Origin: Methylococcales bacterium
GTDB taxonomy: Bacteria; Pseudomonadota; Gammaproteobacteria; Methylococcales; Methylomonadaceae
Assembly: GCA_028712795.1 (NCBI GenBank)
Contig: JAQTPT010000027.1
Span: 1-49,616 of the forward strand
Length of the DNA: 49,616 nucleotides
Direction of reading: 5' to 3'
Part shown: positions 1 to 9,731 of the stretch, in pieces
How the letters are laid out: each line of letters begins with the position of its first letter
Position numbering within the stretch: position 1 is the first letter of the stretch
Notes under the pieces: model-generated
The model's database searches: none
Told to the model about the DNA's origin: nothing
Seen by the model: the letters and a program-made list of their open reading frames with translations, nothing else
Program-made: the position numbers and the translations under genes

Positions 1-109
1 TAGCTATTTGTCCCAAAAATCGGGGCAACCCGGAATAAAATAAACCAAAGCCGCTCATGCAATTTTTAACAATAGAAAAGTCGTGCCGCAATAACCAGGT
101 AAAAAGTTT

Positions 110-1189
110 GTGATGATAAAGACGCAAGAGGAAAAGAAGGATAATCGAGGGGGCCTCAAAATTGAAGGCTCCAGCTTATCCAAATACTACGGGCTGATCT
201 TATTTTTCAGTCTTCTCGCAGGCTGTTCAGAACCGGCCATTCAAAAGCTTCAAGGCGCTGCCCAAGGCACGACTTATCATATCAGCTATTGGTCTCAATT
301 ACCGGTGAATGGCAAAGATATTGAAGCCAGCGTTAAAAACGAACTCGATAGTATCGACAAAACACTCTCCAATTATCGGCCTGATTCGGTCATAGAGGTG
401 TTCAACAGCGCCGAAAACACGGACAGTCAAGCCGTTGGCGATGAAATCGTGTCTTTGGTGCGCATTTCACAAACCGTCCATCAGGCTACACAGGGCTGCT
501 TTGATTTAACAGTCAAGCCTTTATTCGAATTATGGGGCTTTCGGGGTGATGTGCTGACTATCCCAAGCGGTGCCTCAATCCTGAAAACGCTCAGCCAAAT
601 CGGTATGGACAAGCTGGAAATAGTCGATGAAACCCACTTGCGTAAAAAACAATCGGATTTGAAAGTCGATTTGTCATCCATCGCCCAAGGCTATAGCGTC
701 GGCAAAATCAGCAAAGTTCTGGAGCAAAAAGGGATTACGGATTATTTGGTTGAGATTGGGGGCGAATTGAAAACCCGGGGACTCAAGCCGGACTCACAAC
801 CTTGGCGCATTGCCCTTGAGAGACCGCTGCCGGGGGAGCAAATCATGCAAAAAATCATAACCATGCCAAAGGATAGGCCGATGTCAGTCATGACATCAGG
901 CACTTACAATCATTATTTCGATTATCACGGTCAGCGTTACAGCCATATTCTTGACGCCAGGACAGGGCGCCCCATTTCCCACGATTTGGTTTCCGTCACC
1001 GTTATTCACGAAGACCCTGTCATTGCCGATGCTTGGGACACCGCATTCCTTTGCTTGGGCCAAAAAGACGGGATGAAAGCCGCCAATGCGGCAAATATCC
1101 CTGCTTTTTTCATTCAGCAGCAGGGCAACGAACTTATCGAATCCCGAAGTGATGCCCTTAATGCTCTTGATAGCATCACCATCCATTAA
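110..1189 (+). CDS. apbE: FAD:protein FMN transferase (ApbE family lipoprotein)
   Basis: ApbE enzymes transfer FMN from FAD to a threonine of periplasm-facing redox subunits such as those of Na+-NQR and Rnf. A lipobox (LLAGC, Cys39) follows a hydrophobic stretch, so the protein is probably a lipoprotein. Family landmarks are present: a FDLTVKPLFELWGF segment near residue 130, an AQGYSVGKI segment followed by an EIGGEL stretch (about 190-220), and a C-terminal SGTYNHYF, HILDARTGRP and ADAWDTAF series. Length, about 359 aa, is normal. GTG 110 has an AGGT 9 nt upstream; ATG 113 is equally possible. The 28 residues before the hydrophobic core make an unusually long signal n-region. The HpnN gene follows after 24 bp, probably cotranscribed. 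The flavoprotein client is not in the window. Confidence 0.93.
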   Translation: MMIKTQEEKKDNRGGLKIEGSSLSKYYGLILFFSLLAGCSEPAIQKLQGAAQGTTYHISYWSQLPVNGKDIEASVKNELDSIDKTLSNYRPDSVIEVFNSAENTDSQAVGDEIVSLVRISQTVHQATQGCFDLTVKPLFELWGFRGDVLTIPSGASILKTLSQIGMDKLEIVDETHLRKKQSDLKVDLSSIAQGYSVGKISKVLEQKGITDYLVEIGGELKTRGLKPDSQPWRIALERPLPGEQIMQKIITMPKDRPMSVMTSGTYNHYFDYHGQRYSHILDARTGRPISHDLVSVTVIHEDPVIADAWDTAFLCLGQKDGMKAANAANIPAFFIQQQGNELIESRSDALNALDSITIH

Positions 1190-1213
1190 TGCCTGAATAT
1201 CGGATAATAAATA

Positions 1214-3877
1214 ATGTCGTTTAAAACAATTAGTCACAGTCTTCTTTCCCGCTGGGTGAATTGGACTCTCGGCAATCCTTTTTTGGTTTTAATAATCATC
1301 GGCTTGCTCACCGTTTATGCATGGCGGTATACGGCCAATAATTTAAGTATCAATACCGACAATACGGACATGATTGCCCCTGACGCGCCTTTTCAGAAAA
1401 ATCTCCGGAATTATGAAAAGGCTTTTTCGCAAGATGTCCATAAAGTGTTATTGGTGATTGAATCCGATACACCCGAATTGACCAAAGCGGCGACTAAGCG
1501 ATTGGGGCGTTTATTGAGCGCTGATAAAGCCAATTTTGAATCGGTTTACATTCCCAATGAAAACGAATTTTTTCGGCAGAACGGATTGCTTTATCTCGAC
1601 AGCGCTGATTTGCAAAGCTTATCCACCAATTTGTCCCAAGCTCAGCCATTTATAGGCAGAATTTCCCAACAGCCCAATCTGACCGGCTTTTTTTCAATTT
1701 TTGAAGATGCTTTAACTTCTTCTGACAAAAACCAGGAATTACCCATTGATCTACCGACGCTAATTGATAAGGTTTCACTTGCCCTGCATAAGAGCATGAA
1801 TGGTGAAAATAGTCTCCTCTCCTGGGAAAAGTTGATTGCTGAAAAAAAATTAAGCGGGCAGGGTTCTGAAAAAGGCTTTATTAATGTCGCAGCCAAGTTT
1901 GATTACACGCAAATTCGTCCGGCGGAGAACGCGATCAAAGCCATACGCAAAGCTATTGCTGAAATTCAGCAGCCTGAAATGCCTTTGGTTAAGGTTTGGG
2001 TCACAGGAGAGGTCGGCCTTGAAGACGATGAATTGGAAGGGATGAGTGGAGGCACTTTTAACGCCAGTATTTTCTCGGTTATATTGGTTTTCGTTATTTT
2101 ACTGATTGCCTACCACTCCTCAATTTTGATGACGCTTGCCACCCTGTTTACCCTGGCTATAGGCATGGTTTTTTGCGGGGCGTTTGCGGCCTTTTCCGTA
2201 CAGGAATTAAATTTAATCTCGGTTGCTTTTGCCGTCTCAAATATTGGCTTGGGGGTCGAATATGCCATTCATTTTTGTTTGCGCTATCGTGACAATCTTA
2301 AACATCATGTCCACAGGGAAAGGGCAATCCACAGTACATTAATATCCACCAGCCCCTCTCTGTTATTGTGTGCAGGCACCACTGCCATCGGACTTTATGC
2401 TTTTATACCGACTGACTACAAAGGCGTTTCCGAACTGGGTTTATTGGCGGGAACCAGCCTGTTTATCTGTCTTTTGGTGACGTTGACGGTCTTGCCTGCA
2501 CTGTTAAGGTTTATCCCGGTATCGGTTGAGCCAGAGTCTTCATCCACGCAGCCAACATTGGCAACGCTGGCGGGAAAATTGGCGACTTATACGTTGCATT
2601 ACGCAAAGCCCATCGCCGCAGTGACCGGCCTTTTCGCCGTCATATCCGTAGGGCTTGTTTTTAAGGTCAAAACCGATTTTAACCCGATTAATCTGCGTGA
2701 TCCCAAAACTGAATCAGTGATTGCTTTCAAGAATTTGATTAAAGACCCCGACACTACGCCGATGACCTTGACGGTTCTGGCTGCTGATAAGCAAAAAGCC
2801 TTGGCCTTGCAGAAAAAGCTTTCAGAATTAGGTTCAGTTGATAAAACGGTCAGTCTTTTTGATTTTGTGCCTTCCGGCCAGGAAGAAAAATTAGCAATTA
2901 TTGAAGACATGGCAATGGTGCTTGGGCCGCAAGCCCAAGGCTTTCCGGCTCTAAAACCAGATAATGATCCCGCCCCTGGCATTAACCGGCTGATAAAAGC
3001 CATAGATAAAAGCTTGTTTGGTAAAACCAACGACATTGAGATAAGGGCTCTCAAAGCATTTAAAAATGAATTGCAGGACATGTTGATCGAGCTTGATACC
3101 AGACAACAGCCGAGCCGTCGTATGTTTATCGAGAAAATACAAACTACGCTGCTTGGTACGCTACCGAACGCGATGAACGAACTGTTAGTCAGTTTAGGCG
3201 CTCAAGAGACTGCTCTGGGCGACTTGCCAGCCGATATCAAAGAAAGATGGCTAAGCAAGGAAGGGTTGTACCGTATCCAGATATTCCCCAAAAAAGACCT
3301 GAACGACTTGGATAACTTGCAACAGTTTATCGCCGATGTGCAGTTGGTGGCGCCTGAAACAACGGATTTACCTATTATTTATTGGGAATCAATGAAAGAA
3401 GTGGTGGGTGCCTTCAAAAAAGCGATTACGATTGCCCTGATCACCATTGCATTGCTTTTGTACGGCATTCGGCGCAATATTACCGACACGTTGCTGGTCA
3501 TGACGCCACTGATTCTGGCGGGTTTATTCACCATGGCCAGCACAGTGCTGACCAACACCCCTATCAATTATGCCAACATTATTGCGCTGCCTCTGTTACT
3601 GGGGCTGGGTGTTGATAACGGCATCCACATGGTTGAAAAGCTGCACCATTCGCTTTCGGAAGAGCAAAACATCTACCAATCCAGCACTGCCAGAGCCATG
3701 TTCTATGGCGCATTAACAACAGCCTCCAGTTTTGCCGGCTTAGCTTTTTCAACACATCCGGGCATTGCCAGTATGGGCTTGATCATTACGATAGGAATTT
3801 TCTGGATCATGCTTTGCACATTTGTCGTCCTGCCCGCCCTTAGCAAACTGGTGTTAAGGGAGAGGATTAGAGCGTAG
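1214..3877 (+). CDS. hpnN: Hopanoid-type RND exporter, HpnN-like (MMPL family)
   Basis: An 887-residue RND/MMPL-type transporter with an internal two-fold repeat. The N-terminal helix (about 17-38) is followed by a large periplasmic domain and a membrane block around 275-440; a second periplasmic domain is followed by a second block around 715-880. The N-terminal region has the N-T-D-N-T-D and APFQKNLRNYEKAF features of the HpnN subfamily, which moves hopanoids to the outer membrane in Gram-negative bacteria. That fits a hopanoid-making methanotroph-like host, but no squalene-hopene cyclase or other hpn gene is visible, so the substrate is inferred from family. The start follows a weak GGAT-type ribosome site. 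The gene lies directly after apbE. An alternative label is a generic MMPL exporter. Confidence 0.85.
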   Translation: MSFKTISHSLLSRWVNWTLGNPFLVLIIIGLLTVYAWRYTANNLSINTDNTDMIAPDAPFQKNLRNYEKAFSQDVHKVLLVIESDTPELTKAATKRLGRLLSADKANFESVYIPNENEFFRQNGLLYLDSADLQSLSTNLSQAQPFIGRISQQPNLTGFFSIFEDALTSSDKNQELPIDLPTLIDKVSLALHKSMNGENSLLSWEKLIAEKKLSGQGSEKGFINVAAKFDYTQIRPAENAIKAIRKAIAEIQQPEMPLVKVWVTGEVGLEDDELEGMSGGTFNASIFSVILVFVILLIAYHSSILMTLATLFTLAIGMVFCGAFAAFSVQELNLISVAFAVSNIGLGVEYAIHFCLRYRDNLKHHVHRERAIHSTLISTSPSLLLCAGTTAIGLYAFIPTDYKGVSELGLLAGTSLFICLLVTLTVLPALLRFIPVSVEPESSSTQPTLATLAGKLATYTLHYAKPIAAVTGLFAVISVGLVFKVKTDFNPINLRDPKTESVIAFKNLIKDPDTTPMTLTVLAADKQKALALQKKLSELGSVDKTVSLFDFVPSGQEEKLAIIEDMAMVLGPQAQGFPALKPDNDPAPGINRLIKAIDKSLFGKTNDIEIRALKAFKNELQDMLIELDTRQQPSRRMFIEKIQTTLLGTLPNAMNELLVSLGAQETALGDLPADIKERWLSKEGLYRIQIFPKKDLNDLDNLQQFIADVQLVAPETTDLPIIYWESMKEVVGAFKKAITIALITIALLLYGIRRNITDTLLVMTPLILAGLFTMASTVLTNTPINYANIIALPLLLGLGVDNGIHMVEKLHHSLSEEQNIYQSSTARAMFYGALTTASSFAGLAFSTHPGIASMGLIITIGIFWIMLCTFVVLPALSKLVLRERIRA

Positions 3878-3926
3878 AGACGCGGAGTTTTAGGTCACTA
3901 CAATTGTTAGCAATGCGTTTTTGGCT

Positions 3927-4394
3927 TTAATCTGGCATGGCTACATAATGATTCGGTTTGCCCTGTAAATAAGAGGCGCTCGGATCGATAATAAAACGAT
4001 GGTTCATGGTAGTGCGCCCTATCAGCATACGGAAAAGCATGCTGTCCCGATTAGTCAGAGTCATTTCCGCGGTTATGAGCGATTGCCCCAAAAGCAGTTG
4101 AGTTTCTATTACATAGCGGCGTTGTTTGTGGCCACCCGAATCGGTCACCATACGCCGGTCTTTAATTGGGGCGTGACATTCAATGGAAATTTCTGAATGT
4201 TTTTGCCGGGGATGGATAATAAACATAACCCAGCGCTGCCCACCTTTTCGATAGGGGTCGATAGCGAACGCATGTAAAGCGGATGAACGTGCGCCGGTAT
4301 CAACTTTTGCTTTAATCTGGGCAATGTTAAGTTCCGGCAAACCTACCCATTCGCGCCAGCCTAATAGGGGTAGTGATGAAGAAGCGTGCATCAT
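3927..4394 (-). CDS. RimB-like ATP-dependent zinc protease family protein (retropepsin fold)
   Basis: A small (155 aa) member of the family annotated as ATP-dependent zinc protease (PF05618). Its Pseudomonas relative RimB trims glutamate tails that RimK adds to ribosomal protein S6. The sequence opens with LGWREWVGLPEL and then the aspartic-protease-like D32-T-G-A35 with RSSALHA, the core of the retropepsin-like fold, followed by the family's R-R-M-V-T-D-S-G-G and L-I-G-R-T segments. No signal peptide is seen, so it should be cytoplasmic. It lies 15 bp downstream of the RNA-binding-domain gene on the same strand, suggesting cotranscription. No rimK-like ligase is present nearby. Family assignment is strong; the substrate is unknown here. 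Confidence 0.85.
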   Translation of the reverse strand: MMHASSSLPLLGWREWVGLPELNIAQIKAKVDTGARSSALHAFAIDPYRKGGQRWVMFIIHPRQKHSEISIECHAPIKDRRMVTDSGGHKQRRYVIETQLLLGQSLITAEMTLTNRDSMLFRMLIGRTTMNHRFIIDPSASYLQGKPNHYVAMPD

Positions 4395-4409
4395 ATAAAC
4401 CTTAAGCAG

Positions 4410-5009
4410 TCAGTCAGCGGACTTATTACTGGCGCCATTGGCTTGATTTGAAGTTTCTTTACCTGGACTGGGGTCACGCTTTCGGCCCCTGCGCATGAGA
4501 TTATTCCCCCGTTTTTTATTTTTACGCGTTTTTACACGCTTTATATCCAGTTTATGCTGATTTATTTCCACCGATTTTAAATGTTGAAATATATCGGGGG
4601 GCATTTCGTCGGGAAGTTCAATCAGCGTATACAGGCTTTGAATATTAACATTATTGATATTATTTTTGTCGACGCCTGATTCTTCAATCAACACTTTTTT
4701 CAGTTGTTCCTGGGTGATTCGATGTTTACTTCCCACGTCCAGACGGTAACGGACCATTTTGATGCCTAAGGGTGGCTTTTTTGCCGGTAGCTGTGAGTCT
4801 GTAATTATATTTTCGAGGACTACGGGAGATGATTTGTTTTCTATGGTCTGCGTTAAATAGGCGAGGGCGGCAGCGCAAGTCAGGCTATCTATTTCCAGTT
4901 CTGCAGCCAGAGAGCTAATTAATGCGCGCTGGGAATCAAGATTCTCGCTGTTTAGAATCTTTTGCAATTGATTTTTCAACGGTTCTTTTTTGCTTAAGTA
5001 GTCGGTCAT
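4410..5009 (-). CDS. Free-standing DeaD/DbpA-type C-terminal RNA-binding domain protein
   Basis: This 199-residue protein matches in pattern the C-terminal part of DeaD/CsdA DEAD-box helicases but has no helicase core. Residues about 10-55 resemble the helical dimerisation segment that follows the helicase domains (ISSLAAELEIDSLTCAAALA). Residues 85-160 resemble the DbpA RNA-binding fold (MVRYRLDVGSKHRITQ, then a V-D-K-N-N-I region and LPDEMPPDIFQHLK). A basic tail (158-185) ends in low-complexity sequence, also typical of DeaD. No Walker A or DEAD motif occurs in the gene or in the 255 bp upstream of it. The gene is followed 15 bp later by the RimB-like protease gene. It could be a true stand-alone RNA chaperone or a decayed helicase; the intact frame favours the first. 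Confidence 0.75.
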   Translation of the reverse strand: MTDYLSKKEPLKNQLQKILNSENLDSQRALISSLAAELEIDSLTCAAALAYLTQTIENKSSPVVLENIITDSQLPAKKPPLGIKMVRYRLDVGSKHRITQEQLKKVLIEESGVDKNNINNVNIQSLYTLIELPDEMPPDIFQHLKSVEINQHKLDIKRVKTRKNKKRGNNLMRRGRKRDPSPGKETSNQANGASNKSAD

Positions 5010-5264
5010 AAATTTTTCAACATTTTAACCAAGAGCAACATGACGTTTTATAACAATAACTAAAACAGATTTGGAATGCGGATGGACGCGCCGCCGATGT
5101 ATTAGCCTATAAGAAGCAATGACTCCACCCAAAAAACATAAATATCCAAATAGATGCAAAGCTGAAGAGCGCGCCTCGAATGGCAAGCGGTTATATCAAT
5201 ACAGCTTATTGAATTTGCGGGTATTTTATACTTACGAGGATACTTCCGCGTTTTTGGATAAAGT

Positions 5265-6560
5265 CTATTGATAAATTTCCACATAAGCTTCATCACGAAG
5301 TCTGCGCATCCAAAGTTCGGTTTCTTCTTCAATTTTCCGCCTGCGAATGGCATCTCTAACCTTGTTCTTCTTGTTTTCCAGGCTATTATCCTTGTTTTGC
5401 CGATCAAGAACCTGGATCAAATGCCAACCAAACTGGGTTTGCACGGGTTCGCTTATTTGATTGATCTCCAATTTTCCCATAGCTTCTTCAAACGGCCTGA
5501 CCAGATCTCCAGGATTTACCCAATCAAGCGAGCCGCCCTTCAATGCCGAACCTTTGTCATCTGAATGGGCGCGTGCCAGAGACGCAAAATCATCACCGTC
5601 TGCAATACGCGCCTTTAATGCCAGCAAGCGTTTTTTAGCTTCTTCATCGTCTACCAATTCATTGGTTTTTATTAAAATGTGGCGAACCTTGGTTTTGGTG
5701 ATCGTATGATTATCAAGCCCTTTTACTTCCAGCATTTTGATTATATGAAAGCCACTGGGACTCCGGACAGGATCCGCGACTTCGCCTTGGTGCATTTTAC
5801 TGACGCTGTCGGCAAACAAGCTTGGCACGTCATTGAGGGTGCGCCAACCCAGATCGCCGCCTTTCAAGGCATTATCGTCTTCTGAATCACTCATGGCTGT
5901 TTGGGCAAAATCCTGCCCTGCACGCAGTTTTCTAACCAGATCGTTTGCTTTGCTTTGGGCTTTTTGTATCTCGGTTGCTGATGCGGCTTCTTTAACGGCA
6001 ATCAGGATATGGCCTAGATGATACTGAATGGCGTCCTCGCCAATTTTTTCCTGAGTTTCCATAAAGTGATCGACTTCCCTGTCCGTCACTTTAATGCGCC
6101 CGCCTATTTCTCTGCTACGTAATTGGTTAATAATGATTTCATTACGCATATTATCCAAAAAGTTTTTATAGGACATGCCTTGGCGCTGCAGCTCCGCTCT
6201 AAATTGCTGGAGATTCATATTGTTTCTTTGGGCAATATCCGCCGCCGAACTGTTAAGCATTTCCTCGGTTACATTAATCCCAGCCTTTTCGGCCAACTGT
6301 CGCTGAAGCTTGTCCATGATCATTTTTTCCAACACTTGTTTACGTATAACCGACTCCGGAGGCATCTGCGCGTTACTGGCCTGCATCCTTTGTTCAATAG
6401 TAGAAACTTCATGATTCAATTCCTGCTCAAGAATAACGTCATCTTCAACAACAGCGACAATTTTGCCGAGAACTTCAGCATGGACTGAAAAGTTACTGAA
6501 TAATAAACAGCACATCAGTAATGCAATAATGTCTTTTTTGATAGTATTCTTACCATTCAT
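5265..6560 (-). CDS. surA: Periplasmic chaperone and peptidyl-prolyl isomerase SurA
   Basis: SurA escorts unfolded outer-membrane proteins, LptD above all, to the BAM complex. A Sec signal (hydrophobic LLMCCLLFSNFSVHA) is followed by the N-terminal chaperone domain and two parvulin domains, each with the GGDLGWR/GGSLDW and GFHIIK/GWHLIQ signatures, then a short C-terminal helix. The ATG at 6560 is chosen because it directly precedes the signal peptide and has GGAAAT upstream; an in-frame ATG at 6581 would add seven residues. The start overlaps the 3' end of lptD by 11 bp, so the two are almost certainly translated from one message, the usual lptD-surA order. The pdxA and ksgA genes that often follow are absent. 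Confidence 0.96.
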   Translation of the reverse strand: MNGKNTIKKDIIALLMCCLLFSNFSVHAEVLGKIVAVVEDDVILEQELNHEVSTIEQRMQASNAQMPPESVIRKQVLEKMIMDKLQRQLAEKAGINVTEEMLNSSAADIAQRNNMNLQQFRAELQRQGMSYKNFLDNMRNEIIINQLRSREIGGRIKVTDREVDHFMETQEKIGEDAIQYHLGHILIAVKEAASATEIQKAQSKANDLVRKLRAGQDFAQTAMSDSEDDNALKGGDLGWRTLNDVPSLFADSVSKMHQGEVADPVRSPSGFHIIKMLEVKGLDNHTITKTKVRHILIKTNELVDDEEAKKRLLALKARIADGDDFASLARAHSDDKGSALKGGSLDWVNPGDLVRPFEEAMGKLEINQISEPVQTQFGWHLIQVLDRQNKDNSLENKKNKVRDAIRRRKIEEETELWMRRLRDEAYVEIYQ

Positions 6561-9500
6561 TTTGAGATTTCCGGTAACCATAGATAGTCTGTGCGAAAAA
6601 GTTGTCCAGATTAGTTCCGATACCGGTCAAGCCTTTAAGTTCTATCTCAAAAAATACGCCATTCTGGGCCGTGCCTGTGGGCGCCAGATTGGCGACGCTG
6701 CTGATAATGGAATTGTTGCTGTTTATGTTGTTCATGTAGTGCCGCCCAATTATACGAAAGCGCCAGCAACAATTTTCTTTTTCTAGTCCGAACATACCAT
6801 CTTGAGTTATATTATATAGCAAGGAATACTGCCAGCGCCCAACGGCATACCATTTGTTATAAATAGGCAAACGAAATGACATGTCAGTTTGAATAACGTC
6901 ATTTGTTCTATTAGGTATCAGTGGGTTTTTTCTATAGAGATAGCCTGCATTTAAAATCTCATTTGACTCAGTACTAAAATGCAGGGCGGCGTTGCCTCTT
7001 TGAATATCATTCAGTTGAGGGTTCCATTGCAACCCTGTTGTAAGGGCTAAGTTTTTAGTCAGTTGACTATTCAATTCAGCAACAACATTCGAAAAACTGC
7101 CTTGTTGTACCGGAACGCCGGGGGTTGAGACAAGCCGGTCACGAAAATAAAAAATTTCACCCACGCTCAACTTCAGTCTTTCCAAGCCATCTTTTTCGTC
7201 AACCAGCCGCGAAGTTATGGCGGTCGATATCTGATTGGCATCTTGTATCCTGTCGGTGCCGCTAAAGCTGTTTTCCCTAAACAAACTGTTAAATTGAAAA
7301 TCGTACAGGGCACTGTCAAACACAGGAATATCTTCTTGATTGGTAAATGGAACATACAAATAAAATAACCTGGGCTCCAGCGTATGCAAGTATGAGTTTT
7401 GAGCAAAATTAAAATTGCGTTCAAGGAATAGGCCGCTATCGGCGGACAAAATTGGCAGCGTTCGGGAAATGGAGGTGCCGGATGTCCCTACAGAAAATTT
7501 CCTGCTGCTATCTAGAGCCGGGTTACCACTATTATCTAAAGTTGGTTGACCGCTATTTAGAAAATACTGGGTGTGCTGCAAGGAAATTTTAGGCGTAAAA
7601 AAAGCGCTGGATGTTTGCAGTGGGAGACTGACTGACGGCTTGGTGTTAATACGCGAACCGGAGGGCTTGATATTTATGGGCTGACCACTCAGGTCCAGGA
7701 TAGGCTTATTCTTAAATAAGAAATCGACCGCGCTATGTTGAAAATAGACATATTCATTTTCCATCGCCGTATAAAGGGGCATGAACTGGAAGGCATGATC
7801 CAGATTAAGGTTCATTTGAGGCAGCTTTTTATAAGGGAGGGCTGCGTCGTCTATAGAGGCATTAATTGACTGGTAGTTTTGAACCTGAGTGTTAAAGGAA
7901 ACACCTTGGGTGGCATAATTTATATCGGCATAACTCCTGAGATAATTGAAATTGGAGAAGCTGAGTGCATTGCCCAAGTTTGCGAAATAGGTTTTATCAG
8001 AGACATAATTTAAATCAAGGTTTGAAGAAATATGATCCGTCAATTGGGAGACGTTTTTAAAAGAGCCCAAATATCGCGCCTTATTGAGGATTTGATCATG
8101 AGGCATGATTTCCATGGCAACTTTGCCGTTTGATTGTTCCGTCAGGTAACGGAATCTTCCAGCCAGTAAAGGGCCTCTTTTGGTTAGCTCATGTGGAATC
8201 AAAGTGGCATCATAGTTAGGTGCAATATTCCAGTAAAAAGGCGTCTTTATATTAAACCCGCTTGTTTTGGTACTCCCGAACGATGGCGAAAGAAAACCTG
8301 AAGCCCTTCTATTATCAATTGGGAAGGACAAATAGGGCGAATAAAACACAGGCACCCCTTTAAACTCAACCCAGGGGTTTTTGGCGGAGCCTTTACCGCT
8401 GATTTTATTCATTTTCAATTCAGATGCATGAACGACCCAATCCTGATTGCCGGGACGGCAGCTGGTATAGGCCACATCCTTATACCGCGAAAACGTTTTA
8501 CTATCCCGGTAAACTACCTGAGCCCTGCCCCTGAGTGGCGTTGTCGGTGCAATAAATTGCACTTTTCTCATTTTAGCCTGATTAGAAGCTAAATTGAGCG
8601 TAGCCGAGTCACTGGACAATGCCAGTTCATCTTCTCTGTAGTAGACATTACCGTGAAGATCCAGCACCTCGGAGACGCTGTCATAATTAGCCGTGTTAGA
8701 CGATGATTGCTGATCCGCGCGAGTCATTTTGACATTACCGGAATAGCTGCCGACTTCACTATCGAAAACTTCTGCATAATTCGATTCGACATCCATAGGT
8801 GAAGTTTCTCTTTTGTCTGCCTCCGGCACGTAATTACGGTTTGTACCTGTCCCCACAGAGCAGTTTTCCCAAGGATCATATTTGAGTTGAGATACCAGCG
8901 TGCCAAAGATTTGCTCCTGTTGATGGTCAAAGGCCGGTGTTAGCAGTCTTATCATGGGTTCCCCAGTCTTTACCATTCCAGCATTGCCTGTGGGTTCACT
9001 GGCCATTGCAGCTTCACTCTTGCCCTTGGTTTCTGCGCCTACCAACTGACAGTTCCAGCTTCCATCTGCTTTACTGGCGCCACAGCTCCAGCCGGTGTGC
9101 TTAGCTTCATTGCCGCTATCAACAGCGGATTTTGCAGGTGCGGATAGTGCCGGTTGAATATTTTCAGTGGATTTACTTGCAACGGGTTGATTGCCTCTAG
9201 CAGATGCAGGCTTTGCTGTTTGAAGGCTTTCAACTGATTTTGCTGTTACAGGCGTGCTTGCTTGAACCGGTAGCGGCCTGGCGGTCTGACGGGTTTCAAC
9301 CGGTGCTGGTGTAACCGGTTTGGCGATAACGGGTTGAATAGGCTTGGCTGATATTGGCTTACTGGGTGCAGTGACTTGAAGTGGCTGGGTTGTATCTACG
9401 GGTGTTTTTTCAACAGCATGGGTTAAGGCGGGTTGAGCCGCCCTGACAGACTCACGTTTCACGGGTGGAGTTGCTTTATTGGCTTGAGCTGTCTGTTTTT

Positions 9501-9684
9501 TTTCGCCAATGCAAACCCATTCTTTGCTCTCTTTATCTTGCTCGCAATTCCACGATGCTTCATTGGCAAAGCTGACGGATACAGTTAGTGAGGGTAAAAA
9601 AACCAGAAATAAACGGCGGAGCATAGGGCCAGTAAGTTTAGTAGCGTGATGGATTGTAAATCGAATAAAATGCATAATGTGCAT
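6550..9684 (-). CDS. lptD: LPS-assembly outer-membrane protein LptD, with long N-terminal extension
   Basis: LptD is the outer-membrane barrel that inserts lipopolysaccharide. The N-terminal OstA-like domain begins near residue 300 (SNYAEVFDSEVGSYSGNVKM) and is followed by a large beta-barrel. The C-terminal Cys-Cys pair (about residues 974-975, in NCCWRFR), which makes the essential disulfides, is present. The protein is longer than typical (1044 aa) because of a Pro/Ala/Thr/Lys-rich linker (about 63-195) bracketed by two short W-x-C motif pairs (W45/C47 and W57/C59; W199/C201 and W210/C212). The signal peptide LRRLFLVFLPSLTVSVSFA suggests the true start may be ATG 9624; the longer start at 9684 has a GGGG upstream at poor spacing. 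It overlaps surA downstream and is divergent from amgK. Confidence 0.96.
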   Translation of the reverse strand: MHIMHFIRFTIHHATKLTGPMLRRLFLVFLPSLTVSVSFANEASWNCEQDKESKEWVCIGEKKQTAQANKATPPVKRESVRAAQPALTHAVEKTPVDTTQPLQVTAPSKPISAKPIQPVIAKPVTPAPVETRQTARPLPVQASTPVTAKSVESLQTAKPASARGNQPVASKSTENIQPALSAPAKSAVDSGNEAKHTGWSCGASKADGSWNCQLVGAETKGKSEAAMASEPTGNAGMVKTGEPMIRLLTPAFDHQQEQIFGTLVSQLKYDPWENCSVGTGTNRNYVPEADKRETSPMDVESNYAEVFDSEVGSYSGNVKMTRADQQSSSNTANYDSVSEVLDLHGNVYYREDELALSSDSATLNLASNQAKMRKVQFIAPTTPLRGRAQVVYRDSKTFSRYKDVAYTSCRPGNQDWVVHASELKMNKISGKGSAKNPWVEFKGVPVFYSPYLSFPIDNRRASGFLSPSFGSTKTSGFNIKTPFYWNIAPNYDATLIPHELTKRGPLLAGRFRYLTEQSNGKVAMEIMPHDQILNKARYLGSFKNVSQLTDHISSNLDLNYVSDKTYFANLGNALSFSNFNYLRSYADINYATQGVSFNTQVQNYQSINASIDDAALPYKKLPQMNLNLDHAFQFMPLYTAMENEYVYFQHSAVDFLFKNKPILDLSGQPINIKPSGSRINTKPSVSLPLQTSSAFFTPKISLQHTQYFLNSGQPTLDNSGNPALDSSRKFSVGTSGTSISRTLPILSADSGLFLERNFNFAQNSYLHTLEPRLFYLYVPFTNQEDIPVFDSALYDFQFNSLFRENSFSGTDRIQDANQISTAITSRLVDEKDGLERLKLSVGEIFYFRDRLVSTPGVPVQQGSFSNVVAELNSQLTKNLALTTGLQWNPQLNDIQRGNAALHFSTESNEILNAGYLYRKNPLIPNRTNDVIQTDMSFRLPIYNKWYAVGRWQYSLLYNITQDGMFGLEKENCCWRFRIIGRHYMNNINSNNSIISSVANLAPTGTAQNGVFFEIELKGLTGIGTNLDNFFAQTIYGYRKSQNEW

Positions 9685-9731
9685 TTTACCCCAATTTACT
9701 TCAGCCTTATAACTAATCTAACCCAAACAAA

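Noticed and set aside
1..109. Possible 3' end of a gene at the left edge
   Set aside because: Too short, with stops in the readable frames; no evidence for any product.
2599..3081. Antisense frame of 160 codons in hpnN
   Set aside because: It lies wholly inside a strongly supported gene and has low-quality composition.
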